Assembly (NCBI RefSeq): GCF_003259365.1
Contig: NZ_QLLY01000004.1
Coordinates: 186,001-250,000, forward strand
DNA: 64,000 nucleotides
DNA from: Streptomyces sp. PsTaAH-137
GTDB taxonomy: Bacteria; Actinomycetota; Actinomycetes; Streptomycetales; Streptomycetaceae
Direction of reading: 5' to 3'
Each line of letters begins with the position of its first letter. The stretch's first letter is position 1. Position numbers and translations under genes: made by a program. Positions 8,223-17,486 of this stretch are shown piece after piece. The notes under the pieces are model-generated. The model saw nothing but the letters and a program-made list of their open reading frames with translations, had not been told where the DNA came from and did no database searches.

Positions 8223-10034
8223 ATGGACAGACTTGAGGCTCTGGGACCGGGGGACCCGCAGCGCATCGGGGCGTACCGGCTGCTCGGCCGGCTCGGCGCG
8301 GGCGGCATGGGGCAGGTGTATCTGGCGCGCTCGGAGCGCGGGCGCACCGTCGCCGTGAAGCTGGTGCGCGAGGAGCTGGCGGAGCAGGAGGAGTTCCGGG
8401 ACAGGTTCCGGCAGGAGGTGCAGGCCGCCCGGCAGGTCGGCGGCGCCTGGACGGCGAGCGTGCTCGACGCGGACACCGGGGCGCAGGTCCCGTGGGTGGC
8501 GACCGCGTACGTGGCGGGGCCCTCGCTCCAGCAGGTCGTCTCGCACGACTACGGCGCGCTGCCGGAGCGTTCGGTACGCATCCTGGCGGCCGGCCTCGCC
8601 CACGCGATCAAGGACGTGCACGCGGCCGGGATCGTCCACCGCGACCTGAAGCCGTCGAACGTGCTGGTGACGATCGACGGCCCGCGCGTCATCGACTTCG
8701 GCATCGCCCGCGCGCTGGAGACGATCACCGACGGCGGTCTGACGCGGACCGGCGCGCTGGTCGGCTCGCCCGGATTCATGGCACCCGAGCAGGTGCGCGG
8801 CGACCGGATCACCCCGGCCTGCGACGTGTTCTGCCTGGGCTCGGTGCTGGCGTACGCGGCGACGGGCGCGCTGCCGTTCGGCACGTCCAACAGCGGGGTG
8901 CACGCCCTGATGTTCCGGATAGCCCAGGAGGAGCCGGATCTGACGGCCCTGCCGGAGGGGCTGCACGAGCTGGTCCGGGACTGTCTGCGCAAGGAGCCCC
9001 GGGAGCGGCCGACGCCCGCCGAGATCCTGGAGCGCACCGGCGCCGAGGACACCCTGGGCGACGGCGGCCGCACCCGCGACCCGTGGCTGCCCGGCGCGCT
9101 GGTGGCCCAACTCGGGCGGCACGCGGTGCAGTTGCTCGACTCGGAGGATCCCGACGGCGGCGACGCCCCGGCGCCCGTACCGGCGCCCGCGCCGCCTCCG
9201 CCCGGCGCGCCCGGCGGCGCGACTCCGGTGAACCATCTGCCGACGGTGGTCGTCAGCCAGAGCACACCGGCCGCCCCGGCGGCCGTGCCGAACCCGCCCG
9301 CGTACGGCTATCCGCACCAGGCTCCGGCGTACGGCTACCCGCACCAGGGCAGCTGGAGCCAGACCCCGCCCTACGGTCCCGCGCCGCTGCCCGCGCAGGA
9401 GCCGCGCCGCACCCGCTCGTCGGCGGCGCTCGTCGCGGTGGCGCTGATCGTGGCGCTCGGCGCGGGCGGTTCGGTGTACGCGCTGATGAAGGACGACGGC
9501 AGCGGGGGGAGCGGGTCGCCGCAGGCCGGCGGCGCGGGGTCCACGGCCCCGGTGTCGTCGTCCGCGTCGCCCCAGACCTCCACGCAGGGCCAGGACGCCC
9601 CGGCCTCGCAGCAGCCGACCACACCCACCGGGACGGTCGAGTCGCCGTCCCCGCAGTCGGGCGGTGACGCGGGCGCGATACCGGAGAAGTACCTGGGCAC
9701 GTGGGACGGCGCGATCGACAACGAACTGGGGCACCACCCCCGGCAGATCACCATCCAGCAGGGCGGGACCGGCGACACGGTCCTGTCGATGACGGCGGAC
9801 GGCTACGACAAGGAGGGCGCGCCCTACCACTGCGTCTTCCAGGGCCAGTTGACGTCGGCCAGTGATTCCACCCTGCGCATCGGCGGCACCGACCTGGTGG
9901 TCGCCGAACCCCGCGCGGACTGCGCCCCGGGCCGGCCCAGCACCATAACGGTCCTGCCCTCGGGCGAGCTGCGCCGCGTCATGGTCGACGCGACGGGCAA
10001 GAAGCAGACCCTGACGTACACGAAGAGCGGCTGA
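8223..10034 (+). CDS. Membrane-anchored Ser/Thr protein kinase
   Basis: A 603-residue Hanks-type kinase. The cytoplasmic kinase domain spans about residues 18-275: glycine loop GAGGMG (25-30), Lys46, HRDLKPSN (139-146, catalytic Asp141), DFG (158-160) and SPGFMAPE. A long Pro/Ala/Tyr-rich juxtamembrane linker with repeated AYGYPHQ follows, then one membrane helix (about 398-420), a Ser/Thr/Pro-rich outer stalk and a C-terminal extracellular domain (about 490-603). Two cysteines in that domain may pair. There are no PASTA repeats, so this is not a PknB-type muropeptide sensor. A GGGGGAGGG ribosome site precedes the ATG. It ends at a strong hairpin. Confidence 0.94.
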   Translation: MDRLEALGPGDPQRIGAYRLLGRLGAGGMGQVYLARSERGRTVAVKLVREELAEQEEFRDRFRQEVQAARQVGGAWTASVLDADTGAQVPWVATAYVAGPSLQQVVSHDYGALPERSVRILAAGLAHAIKDVHAAGIVHRDLKPSNVLVTIDGPRVIDFGIARALETITDGGLTRTGALVGSPGFMAPEQVRGDRITPACDVFCLGSVLAYAATGALPFGTSNSGVHALMFRIAQEEPDLTALPEGLHELVRDCLRKEPRERPTPAEILERTGAEDTLGDGGRTRDPWLPGALVAQLGRHAVQLLDSEDPDGGDAPAPVPAPAPPPPGAPGGATPVNHLPTVVVSQSTPAAPAAVPNPPAYGYPHQAPAYGYPHQGSWSQTPPYGPAPLPAQEPRRTRSSAALVAVALIVALGAGGSVYALMKDDGSGGSGSPQAGGAGSTAPVSSSASPQTSTQGQDAPASQQPTTPTGTVESPSPQSGGDAGAIPEKYLGTWDGAIDNELGHHPRQITIQQGGTGDTVLSMTADGYDKEGAPYHCVFQGQLTSASDSTLRIGGTDLVVAEPRADCAPGRPSTITVLPSGELRRVMVDATGKKQTLTYTKSG

Positions 10035-10048
10035 GCCCTGGACGGACG

Positions 10049-10080
10049 GTGCCCCGGCCCGCCGAGGCGGACCGGGGCAC
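10049..10080. terminator. Bidirectional terminator hairpin
   Basis: Inverted repeat with 15-bp arms, one mismatch and a GA loop (GTGCCCCGGCCCGCC / GGCGGACCGGGGCAC), between converging genes that stop at 10034 and 10107. Likely terminates both the kinase and purA transcripts. Confidence 0.85.
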
Positions 10081-10106
10081 TGAACGACCGTCGTCCTGCG
10101 GGCGTC

Positions 10107-11390
10107 CTACAGGAACGAGTTGATCTCGATCGTCTCGTCGCGGCCGGGGCCGACGCCGATGGCCGAGATCGGGGCGCCGGACATGTCCTCCAGCGCCTTC
10201 ACGTACGCCTGCGCGTTCTTCGGGAGGTCCGCGAAGGTCTTGGCCTTCGTGATGTCCTCCGACCAGCCGGGCAGGTACTCGTAGACCGGCTTCGCGTGGT
10301 GGAAGTCGGTCTGGCTGTACGGGAGTTCCTCGACGCGCTCGCCGTCGATCTCGTACGCGACACAGACCGGGATCTGCTCCCAGCCGGTGAGGACGTCGAG
10401 CTTGGTGAGGAAGAAGTCCGTCAGGCCGTTCACGCGGGTCGCGTAGCGGGCGATGACCGCGTCGAACCAGCCGCAGCGACGGTCACGGCCGGTGGTGACA
10501 CCGCGCTCGCCGCCGATGCGGCGCAGGTCCTCGCCGTCCTGGTCGAACAGCTCGGTCGGGAACGGTCCGGCGCCGACACGGGTCGTGTACGCCTTCAGGA
10601 TGCCGATGACCCGGCCGATCTTCGTCGGGCCGACGCCCGTACCCGTGCAGGCGCCGCCCGCGGTCGGGTTCGACGAGGTGACGAAGGGGTACGTGCCGTG
10701 GTCGATGTCGAGGAGCGTGCCCTGGCCGCCCTCGAAGAGCACGACCTTGTCCTCGTCCAGCGCGTTGTTGAGGATCAGGGTGGTGTCGGCGACATAGCCC
10801 TTGATCTGGTCCGCGTAGCCGAGCAGCTCCTCGACGACCTGCTGCGCCTCGATGGCGCGGCGGTTGTAGAGCTTGGTCAGGAGCTGGTTCTTGACCTCGA
10901 GAGCGGCTTCGACCTTCTGGGTGAGGATCGACTCGTCGTAGAGGTCCTGGACGCGGATGCCGACGCGGTTGATCTTGTCCGCGTAGGTCGGGCCGATGCC
11001 GCGGCCGGTGGTGCCGATCTTCCGCTTGCCGAGGAAGCGCTCCGTCACCTTGTCGACCGTCACGTTGTACGGCGTGATGATGTGCGCGTTGCCGCTGAGC
11101 AGCAGCTTGGAGGTGTCGACGCCGCGCTCGTTCAGACCGCTCAGCTCGGAGAGCAGGACCGACGGGTCGACGACGACACCGTTTCCGATGACCGGTGTGC
11201 ACTCCGGCGAGAGGATCCCGGAAGGGAGGAGGTGGAGCGCATACTTCTGGTCGCCTACGACGACCGTGTGACCGGCGTTGTTGCCGCCCTGGTAGCGCAC
11301 CACATAGTCCACGGATCCACCGAGCAGGTCGGTGGCCTTTCCCTTGCCTTCGTCACCCCACTGAGCACCGAGCAGCACAAGTGCGGGCAC
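10107..11390 (-). CDS. purA: Adenylosuccinate synthetase
   Basis: Condenses IMP and aspartate with GTP to give adenylosuccinate, the first committed step of AMP synthesis. The 427-residue protein has the normal family length. The P-loop-like [14 protein letters not shown] lies at residues 8-21, the NNAGHTV IMP-binding segment follows, then [14 protein letters not shown] and the C-terminal [12 protein letters not shown]. The start is GTG at 11390. It is monocistronic, converges on the kinase gene across a terminator, and is divergent from a DGK-like gene. A stem-loop lies 100 bp upstream in what is probably its 5' leader. Confidence 0.97.
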   Translation of the reverse strand: MPALVLLGAQWGDEGKGKATDLLGGSVDYVVRYQGGNNAGHTVVVGDQKYALHLLPSGILSPECTPVIGNGVVVDPSVLLSELSGLNERGVDTSKLLLSGNAHIITPYNVTVDKVTERFLGKRKIGTTGRGIGPTYADKINRVGIRVQDLYDESILTQKVEAALEVKNQLLTKLYNRRAIEAQQVVEELLGYADQIKGYVADTTLILNNALDEDKVVLFEGGQGTLLDIDHGTYPFVTSSNPTAGGACTGTGVGPTKIGRVIGILKAYTTRVGAGPFPTELFDQDGEDLRRIGGERGVTTGRDRRCGWFDAVIARYATRVNGLTDFFLTKLDVLTGWEQIPVCVAYEIDGERVEELPYSQTDFHHAKPVYEYLPGWSEDITKAKTFADLPKNAQAYVKALEDMSGAPISAIGVGPGRDETIEINSFL

Positions 11391-11492
11391 AGGCGTACAC
11401 CCCTTCCGGGCGGGGCATGTCCAAGGTCAGGGGCCGGCGCCGCGTCGGTGCGGCGGGCCTTCGTGAGCCTTGGGGTGCCCCGGAATAGACGA

Positions 11493-11520
11493 AGCCCCTG
11501 GCGCAATAGCGCAAGGGGCT
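11493..11520. promoter_or_regulatory. Stem-loop in the purA upstream region
   Basis: Inverted repeat AGCCCCTGGCGC / GCGCAAGGGGCT (12-bp arms, one mismatch, AATA loop). It lies 103-130 bp upstream of purA. On the purA strand it is immediately preceded by TAGCAT (complement of 11532-11537), a plausible -10 box, which would place the hairpin at the 5' end of the purA mRNA. It could be a leader stabiliser or attenuator, or a terminator for something read from the right. No -35 box with good spacing was seen. Confidence 0.5.
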
Positions 11521-11562
11521 CTTGCACAAAGATGCTACCCGAGGAAGCGAGGCAAGGCCGAG

Positions 11563-12420
11563 GTGGCGGCTTTGGACCATCCATCTGACCGCGCGGACGA
11601 CACGGGCGCGGGGCTGTCACGGCAGCTTCTGGTGATCGTCGATCCCTTCGCCCGGCGCGCGGACGGGGAGTCCGTGCGGATCGCCAAGGATGTGCTGTGC
11701 GCGGGCGCCACGGCCAAGGTGTGCCTGCCGGACGGCCCGGAGGATTTCGCGAAAGCGCTGGCCAAGCGGGGTGCGCGACGGCCCGTGGTGGTCGGCGACG
11801 ACCGCGCTCTGCTGCGCGCGGTGTCGCTGCTGCACCGGGAGCGCGAGCTGTCCGGCGCGGTGCTCTCGATGGTGCCGGTGGGGACCGGGGTCTCGCTCGC
11901 GCGGTCGCTCGGCGTGCCGTCGGGGGCGGTCGCCGCGGCGCGGGCCGCGCTGTACGGCACGGAGCGGCGGCTCGATCTGCTGGTCGACGACAGCGACGGG
12001 GTGGTCCTCGGCGATCTGCGCATCCCGCCGCTGGCCGAGGCCCCGGCGGAGTCCGGCGACGGGCGGCCGTGGCTGCGGACGTGCCGCTCGCTGGTGCGCT
12101 CGCTGGCGGCGCGGCCGCCCCGGCCGGACCCCGCGGACACCGTGGCGCCCGCGCGGCTGCGGGTGGAGGCGGACGGGGTGACCCTGGTGGATCTGGACCA
12201 GCCGGTGGAGGGCGTCCGTGTGGGGCCCGCGACCGGGACGGGGCTGGCGCGGGTGGAGGTGCGGTGCGCGCGGACGGCGGGCCTGAGCGTCCGGGCCCGT
12301 ACGGTCACGGTGACCGGCGAGGACTTCCGCTACCGGTCGGACTCCGTGGCCATCGGCGGGCCGGTGCGGCGGCGGACCTGGACGGTCCGGGTCGGGGCGT
12401 GGGGGCTGGCGCTGCCGTGA
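11563..12420 (+). CDS. Diacylglycerol kinase catalytic-domain-like protein
   Basis: A 285-residue protein resembling the DAGK/YegS lipid-kinase fold. LLVIVDPFARRAD corresponds to the family's first strand, VVVGDDRALLRAVSLLH to the GGDGT region, and VPVGTGVSLARSLGVPSG to the GTGN-x-AR-x-LGIP motif. The normally invariant GGDGT is replaced by GDDRA and the Asn of GTGND by Val, so it may be inactive or have another substrate. The chosen GTG start (11563) has only a weak purine site. It is divergent from purA and converges on the surface-protein gene at 12452. Genome annotations usually call such proteins diacylglycerol kinase. Confidence 0.7.
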   Translation: MAALDHPSDRADDTGAGLSRQLLVIVDPFARRADGESVRIAKDVLCAGATAKVCLPDGPEDFAKALAKRGARRPVVVGDDRALLRAVSLLHRERELSGAVLSMVPVGTGVSLARSLGVPSGAVAAARAALYGTERRLDLLVDDSDGVVLGDLRIPPLAEAPAESGDGRPWLRTCRSLVRSLAARPPRPDPADTVAPARLRVEADGVTLVDLDQPVEGVRVGPATGTGLARVEVRCARTAGLSVRARTVTVTGEDFRYRSDSVAIGGPVRRRTWTVRVGAWGLALP

Positions 12421-12451
12421 GCACCGGCCCCCGCGCTCCCGCTCCGGCGCT

Positions 12452-14887
12452 CTAGCGGCGCCTCATCGCGGTCACCGTGAGGGTGCCGAGGGCCACCGCG
12501 AGGGCGGCGGCGAAGGCCAGCCACAGGGCCGTCGTGGAGGTGCCGGTGTCGGCCAGGTGGTGGCCGGGGTGCGACGGGCCGGGGTGCGGCGTGACCGGCG
12601 GCGGCGTGGTCGGGACACCCGAGGTCGGGGGCGGCGAGGTCGGGGGCGGCGAGGTGGGCGGCGCGGAGGTCGGGGGCGGGGACGTGGGCGGCGGTGACGT
12701 CGGCGGCGGCGGTGCCTTGAACACGTTGGTCACGACGACCGAGACCGCCTCGCCCGTCCGGACCGGGAAACTCTCGCCCAGCGTGACCTTCTGCGGTTCC
12801 CCGCCCGCCACGGTGAGCACCGCCGAGGTGTCGACGTCGACCCCGTCACCGGCGCCGGTGGCGGTCTCCTCCAGCCGGCAGGTGGTGGAGTTGCCGAAGG
12901 CGTGCCGCGTGAGGGCGCCCGAGGTGTCTCCGGCGGCGATGTCCAGGGCGTCCTCGGTGCCGTCGGCGCAGCTGAGGGCGAGGTGCGCGGCGCCGGGGCG
13001 CAAGGCGGTGTCGCCGGTGGTGCGCTTGGTGACGTCGAGGGTGCCCACCTCGACGAAGCGGTTGGTGAACCGGCAGGTGGGGCGCGGGTCGTCGGCGGTG
13101 AGCCGGACCTGTACGGTGCCCTGCTCGGTGTCCACGTCCGATCCGGCCGTGCCGCAGTCGGCGTCGGTCATCTCCCAGTGGCCCGCGGCGGTGGGCGGCG
13201 GCAGGTACTCCTGCACGGTGTAGGGCGTGCTGTCGTCCACGGTCAGCCCGTCGGCGGCGGGGCCGCCGCTGCCGTCCTCGGGGTGCGCGGTGACGGCGAC
13301 GCCCTCGGACTCGGTGGTGGCGGTGGAGCGGTAGGTGGCGTCGTCCCGCCGCCTGCTGTCCGGCTGGGCGACGATGTCGTACGCGAAGGTGCCGGTGCCG
13401 CCCTCGGTGACCTTCTCGATGTTGATGGCGCCGCCGGGCGTGAACTTGTCGGTGAGCAGGCAGGTCGCGTCGTCGACGGAGGCCACGTCGTAGGAGGCGT
13501 GCCAGGTGCCGAGCGGGGCGCTGTCGGTGGCGGGGCCCTTGGTGATCGGCACCTCGGTGCCGTTGCAGTTCAGGCTCTCCAGGTTCCAGGTGCCGGTGCC
13601 GTCGGGCCGCGGGATCGTCTCGTCGATCGTGTACGTGCCCGGGGTCGCCCCCGCCGGAGCCTCGGCCACGGTGACCGGCACGCTCTCCTGGGTCGTGGTG
13701 ACCGGGCTGACGGCGATCGGGGTCGCGCCGGGCGGCGGCTTGAGGTCGATGTCGAAGGTGCCGGTGCCGCCGATCGACTCCTTCTCCAGCAGCGCCTTCC
13801 CGCTGGTTCTGGTGTTGGTGTACGTGCAGGTGACGGTGTCGCCCGCGCCCAGTTTCACGGAGGCGGCGCCGGTGGAGTCCACTTCGACCTGGCTGCTGCC
13901 CTCGCCTCCGCCGGGTCCGACCACGGTGCACCGGGGGATCGTCGGCGGGGTCCAGCCGCTGTTCGGGGGCACGACCTCCTTGAACGTCCACGGGGTGCCG
14001 CCCGCGCCGCGGATGAACGTCATCGAGTCGTCCTGCTGGGCCGAGGCGCGCAGCACGAAGTCGTTGGTGCCGTCGTTGTTGGTGTCGGCATAGGAGAGGT
14101 TGCCGTCGAAGCGGAAGTCACCGGCGCCCGCCGTCTTGGGCTGCACCTTCTTGATCACCTTGATGGTGCCGGCGTCCGGCGGGGGCGTGACCGCGTAGTA
14201 GTAGCAGAAGACGTGCCGGGAGCCGGAGGGGAACGTCACGTACTCGACGTTGTCGCCGTTGACGGAGTCCTGCGCGCAGCGCAGCGCGGCGAACCCGTAC
14301 TGCTCCTGGAGGCCGTTGAGCGTCTGGGACTTGGTGCCGCCCTGCGCGATCAGGCCCGAACCGGCCCCGAGCTCCCGGGAGTCGAGGTCGACGGTGACGG
14401 CGCCTTCGAGGGTGCGGCCGGTGTCGTTGCCCTGGTCGTCGAGCTCGGGGGTGCTCGCCTTGGTGGTGATGTTCTGCCGGTACGCGGTGGTGACCGTGCT
14501 CAGGTTGAGCGACGCCGTCGACTTCGAGGTGATGCCGCTGCCGGTGGAGAACGTCCAGTCGGGCAGCGGTTCGCACGGCGGGAGCGGGGTGCCGGCCGCC
14601 TCCTTGGCGGCCGAGACCGCCTCTCCGGACGCGTAGTTGGAGTCCGGGCCCAGGTCGCGCAGGGACTCCTGGATGTTGTTGCGGGCCTTGTTGGCCATCA
14701 CGTCGGTGTACTGGGGGCACTTGCGGGCCACGAAGGTGACCGACAACGGGTTCTGCGCCGCCGCCGCGGCTGCCGCCGCCCGGCCTCCGGTCTGGCCCGG
14801 GCCCGCCAGAACGCAGGCGACGGCCATCAGCGCCCCCAGCGCGGGGCCTGCCCACCGCATGATCACCGACCGGGTCGCCCCGTCCAT
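12452..14887 (-). CDS. Sortase-anchored (LADTG) surface protein with prealbumin/SpaA-like modules
   Basis: An 811-residue secreted, wall-anchored protein. An N-terminal signal peptide (hydrophobic residues about 12-40, ending in an alanine-rich run) precedes a roughly 190-residue unique head region. Several roughly 100-120-residue modules follow, each starting with TIKVIKKV, KALLEKESIGGTGTF, AINIEKVTEGGTGTF or LDVTKRTTGD and ending in TCTYTNT or TCRFTNRF, resembling prealbumin-like/SpaA folds of Gram-positive surface proteins. A PPPTS-repeat wall stalk precedes LADTG (778-782), a membrane helix and a terminal RRR. LAxTG is the motif expected for Streptomyces class E sortases; no sortase gene is in the window. 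It was read as a single open frame. Confidence 0.88.
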   Translation of the reverse strand: MDGATRSVIMRWAGPALGALMAVACVLAGPGQTGGRAAAAAAAAQNPLSVTFVARKCPQYTDVMANKARNNIQESLRDLGPDSNYASGEAVSAAKEAAGTPLPPCEPLPDWTFSTGSGITSKSTASLNLSTVTTAYRQNITTKASTPELDDQGNDTGRTLEGAVTVDLDSRELGAGSGLIAQGGTKSQTLNGLQEQYGFAALRCAQDSVNGDNVEYVTFPSGSRHVFCYYYAVTPPPDAGTIKVIKKVQPKTAGAGDFRFDGNLSYADTNNDGTNDFVLRASAQQDDSMTFIRGAGGTPWTFKEVVPPNSGWTPPTIPRCTVVGPGGGEGSSQVEVDSTGAASVKLGAGDTVTCTYTNTRTSGKALLEKESIGGTGTFDIDLKPPPGATPIAVSPVTTTQESVPVTVAEAPAGATPGTYTIDETIPRPDGTGTWNLESLNCNGTEVPITKGPATDSAPLGTWHASYDVASVDDATCLLTDKFTPGGAINIEKVTEGGTGTFAYDIVAQPDSRRRDDATYRSTATTESEGVAVTAHPEDGSGGPAADGLTVDDSTPYTVQEYLPPPTAAGHWEMTDADCGTAGSDVDTEQGTVQVRLTADDPRPTCRFTNRFVEVGTLDVTKRTTGDTALRPGAAHLALSCADGTEDALDIAAGDTSGALTRHAFGNSTTCRLEETATGAGDGVDVDTSAVLTVAGGEPQKVTLGESFPVRTGEAVSVVVTNVFKAPPPPTSPPPTSPPPTSAPPTSPPPTSPPPTSGVPTTPPPVTPHPGPSHPGHHLADTGTSTTALWLAFAAALAVALGTLTVTAMRRR

Positions 14888-15048
14888 CCGGATCCACCGC
14901 CCTACCAGTACGCTCCTATGACTACCGACCTATAGGGCATATCGGGCGGACAAGTGACCACCTAACGGGCGGGCCGAACCAGCCCCGAGTTTCCCCCGGA
15001 CGGCGGGGTCCCCGGACGGCGGGGGTCGCCGGTCGACTGCGGGCGAGT

Positions 15049-15290
15049 GGGGGCTGGTCGCGCAGTTCCCCGCGCCCCTGAGCAGTTCTTCGCCCGCGGC
15101 CCGGTGGGGCTTCTCGCGCAGTTCCCCGCGCCCCTGAGGCATGCGCTGCGCGCAGCCTCCCTTGATGAGATGGCGCACGAAGTGCGCATCTCAGGGGCGC
15201 GGGGAACTGCGCGACCAGCCACGACGGTGGCGCGCGTGAAAGACCACCCAGGGGCGCGGGGAACTGCGCGACCAGCCCCCACCGGAGCCG
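15049..15290. repeat. Cluster of four dispersed repeats in both orientations
   Basis: The 424-bp gap 14888-15311 holds four repeat copies and no gene. Two are in minus orientation (about 15049-15082 and 15104-15139) and two in plus (about 15191-15232 and 15249-15290). Between them lies a second hairpin (GAGATGGCGCAC, GAA loop, GTGCGCATCTC; 15167-15192) that recurs in inverted order near 25.05 kb, so larger composite units are conserved. The cluster directly follows the 3' end of the MarR gene. Confidence 0.9.
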
Positions 15291-15311
15291 CGGGCGAAGG
15301 GACCCGGCGCG

Positions 15312-15818
15312 CTAAGGGCGGGGCCAGGGGCGGCCGTCCAGGCGTTCGATGGCTCGGTTCAAGCGTTGCAGGCCGGCGGCGAAATCAGCCACCTCGTCCT
15401 CGCTCCAGTCCTCCATGAGCCCTTCGAGCACCCCGAGATACCGCGCCCGGTCGTCATCGAGGAACCTCCCGCCCTCCCCGGTGATCCGGAATTTACGGGC
15501 GATCCCCCCGTCCGGATCCGGAATCCGCTCGACGAGCCCGGCACGCATCATCGCCGCCGTCTGCCGGTTGAGCGTAGAGGCATCGAGCCCCGTCGCCTCG
15601 CTGAGCTGGCCGATCGACATCGGCCCGACCATCTGGATCCGGGTGAGCAGGATGTAGGCGCTGCGGTCGAGATGCCAGTCGGCACCTCTGGCCCGCGGAC
15701 CGAACAGGTAGCCGTGCCGGCCGAGCAGCATGGTCTCGAACTCGACCTGGCGCGTGGTCCTGTCCTTGCCCGCGACCTTGCCCACCTCGTCCACGCCCAC
15801 GTCCACCGCCACCTTCAC
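15312..15818 (-). CDS. MarR-family transcriptional regulator
   Basis: A 168-residue regulator with the MarR winged-helix core (SAYILLTRIQMVGPMSIGQL, then LDASTLNRQTAAMMRAGLVER, and the wing PDPDGGIARKFRITGEG) flanked by dimerisation helices. The GTG start at 15818 has a GCGAGAAAG site; a start 12 codons further out is possible but lacks one. It is divergent from an MFS drug-transporter gene. The 147-bp intergenic region contains a perfect palindrome that is a likely binding site. The inferred role is repression of the transporter and SDR genes, relieved by a transported compound. Confidence 0.92.
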   Translation of the reverse strand: MKVAVDVGVDEVGKVAGKDRTTRQVEFETMLLGRHGYLFGPRARGADWHLDRSAYILLTRIQMVGPMSIGQLSEATGLDASTLNRQTAAMMRAGLVERIPDPDGGIARKFRITGEGGRFLDDDRARYLGVLEGLMEDWSEDEVADFAAGLQRLNRAIERLDGRPWPRP

Positions 15819-15878
15819 CTTTCTCGCATTCGCCCCTGCCAGCAGGTATATCACGCGAGATGTGCGCCATACATACGT

Positions 15879-15893
15879 TGTGCATCATGCACA
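15879..15893. promoter_or_regulatory. Candidate MarR operator
   Basis: Perfect palindrome TGTGCATCATGCACA (7-bp arms, single central base) between the divergent MarR and MFS genes. Related half-sites TGTGCG (15861) and GTGCAC (near 15910) flank it. This spacing and symmetry are typical of MarR dimer sites. Confidence 0.65.
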
Positions 15894-15964
15894 TCGGATG
15901 TACGGTGCACATGCCCCGCCCGCAGAAACGCGGAGGGCCTCATCGACAAGGAGCACTGTCAGTC

Positions 15965-17422
15965 ATGGAAGCAAGCAAGCCCGAAGCCGCGGGCTCCGGG
16001 CGCATCGTCGCCGTCCTCGCGTTCGGCGGCATCGTGGCCTCGATCATGCAGACGCTGGTCGTGCCCCTGCTCGGCGAACTGCCCACGATCCTCGACACCT
16101 CCGCGTCGAACGCGACCTGGGTCGCCACCGTCACCCTGCTCGCCGCCGCCGTGGCGACGCCCATCATGGGCCGCCTCGGCGACCTTTACGGCAAGCGGCG
16201 GATGCTGCTCGTCTCGACCGTGCCGCTGGTCCTGGGCTCGGTCGTCGCGGCGCTCTCCACGAACCTGGCGACGATGATCACCGGCCGCGCGCTGCAAGGG
16301 CTCGGCGTCGGCCTCGTGCCGCTCGGCATCAGCCTGCTCCGCGACCTCGTACCGCCGGAGAAGCTCGGCACCTCCATCGCCCTGATGAGCGCCTCGCTCG
16401 GCATCGGCGGCGCGCTCGGCCTGCCCTTCGCCTCCGCGATCGCGGACTACGGCAGCTGGCGGGTGCTGTTCTGGGTGTCGGCCGCGCTGAGCGTGGTCAT
16501 CGGCGTGCTCTACAAGGTCGTCGTACCGGACAACGAGACGCGCCGGGAGACCGCGGGCGGCTTCGACTACGCGGGCGCCGCAGGACTGGGCGCCGGACTC
16601 GTGGCCCTGCTGCTCGCCGTGTCCAAGGGCGCCGACTGGGGCTGGGGCAGCGGCACCACGCTGGGCCTCTTCGCCGCCGCCGTCGTGATCATGGGCGGCT
16701 GGGGCCTGTGGGAGCTGCGCACCGCCGAGCCGATGGTCGACCTGCGCACCACGGCCCGCCCGCAGGTGCTGCTGACCAACGCGGCCTCGGTCGTCGTCGG
16801 CTTCGCGATGTACGCCTCGTCGCTGCTCGTGCCGCAGCTGCTCCAGCTGCCGAAGGCGACCGGCTACGGGCTCGGGCAGTCGATGATGGCGATGGGCCTG
16901 TGGATGATGCCGGGCGGCCTGATGATGATGGTCGTCGCGCCGCTGGGCGGAAAGCTCACCGGCAAGCACGGCCCGAAGCTGACACTGCTGCTCGGCACGA
17001 TCGTGATCGCGGCGGGCTACGGCATCTCGGTCTTCCTGATGGGCGCCGCCTGGCAGCTGATGGTCGCGATGTGCGTCATCACCGCCGGTGTCGGCCTCGC
17101 GTACGGGGCCATGCCCGCCCTGATCATGGGCGGCGTGCCGCAGTCGGAGACCGCGGCGGCCAACAGCTTCAACACCCTGATGCGCTCCATCGGCACCTCC
17201 GTGTCGGCGGCCGTGATCGGCGTCGTCCTCGCCCAGATGACCACGCAGCTCGGGCCGATCACGCTGCCGTCGGAGAACGCGTTCCGCACCGGCATGCTCC
17301 TCGGCTGCGGCGTCGCGGTCGTCGCCGCGCTGATCACGCTGACGATCCCGTACCGCAAGGCGCAGGCCGTCACCGCGGCCGAGCCGGCCCCGGCGGACCT
17401 CGCCCCGGCCCCGCAGTCCTGA
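15965..17422 (+). CDS. MFS multidrug efflux transporter (DHA2/EmrB type)
   Basis: A 485-residue transporter of the major facilitator superfamily with about 14 predicted membrane helices. The motif A region is visible as GRLGDLYGKRRMLLVS after the second helix, and the motif C-like stretch SASLGIGGALGLPFASAIAD lies in the fifth helix. The ATG at 15965 is chosen (AAGGAG about 10 bases upstream). Upstream in-frame codons run through the operator region and are unlikely to be translated. Proton-driven export of a drug or secondary metabolite is inferred from family and from the divergent MarR regulator. An SDR gene follows 64 bp downstream in the same direction. Confidence 0.92.
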   Translation: MEASKPEAAGSGRIVAVLAFGGIVASIMQTLVVPLLGELPTILDTSASNATWVATVTLLAAAVATPIMGRLGDLYGKRRMLLVSTVPLVLGSVVAALSTNLATMITGRALQGLGVGLVPLGISLLRDLVPPEKLGTSIALMSASLGIGGALGLPFASAIADYGSWRVLFWVSAALSVVIGVLYKVVVPDNETRRETAGGFDYAGAAGLGAGLVALLLAVSKGADWGWGSGTTLGLFAAAVVIMGGWGLWELRTAEPMVDLRTTARPQVLLTNAASVVVGFAMYASSLLVPQLLQLPKATGYGLGQSMMAMGLWMMPGGLMMMVVAPLGGKLTGKHGPKLTLLLGTIVIAAGYGISVFLMGAAWQLMVAMCVITAGVGLAYGAMPALIMGGVPQSETAAANSFNTLMRSIGTSVSAAVIGVVLAQMTTQLGPITLPSENAFRTGMLLGCGVAVVAALITLTIPYRKAQAVTAAEPAPADLAPAPQS

Positions 17423-17486
17423 CCCACCGCCCCACCCGGAAGTACCGCCCCACCCCGAAGTACCGAGCACCACCGAGGAGCACCAC

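Noticed and set aside
12610..12715. Tandem GC-rich repeats (GGCGAGGTCGGGGG type)
   Set aside because: These encode the PPPTS wall-spanning stalk of the surface protein, not a separate repeat element.
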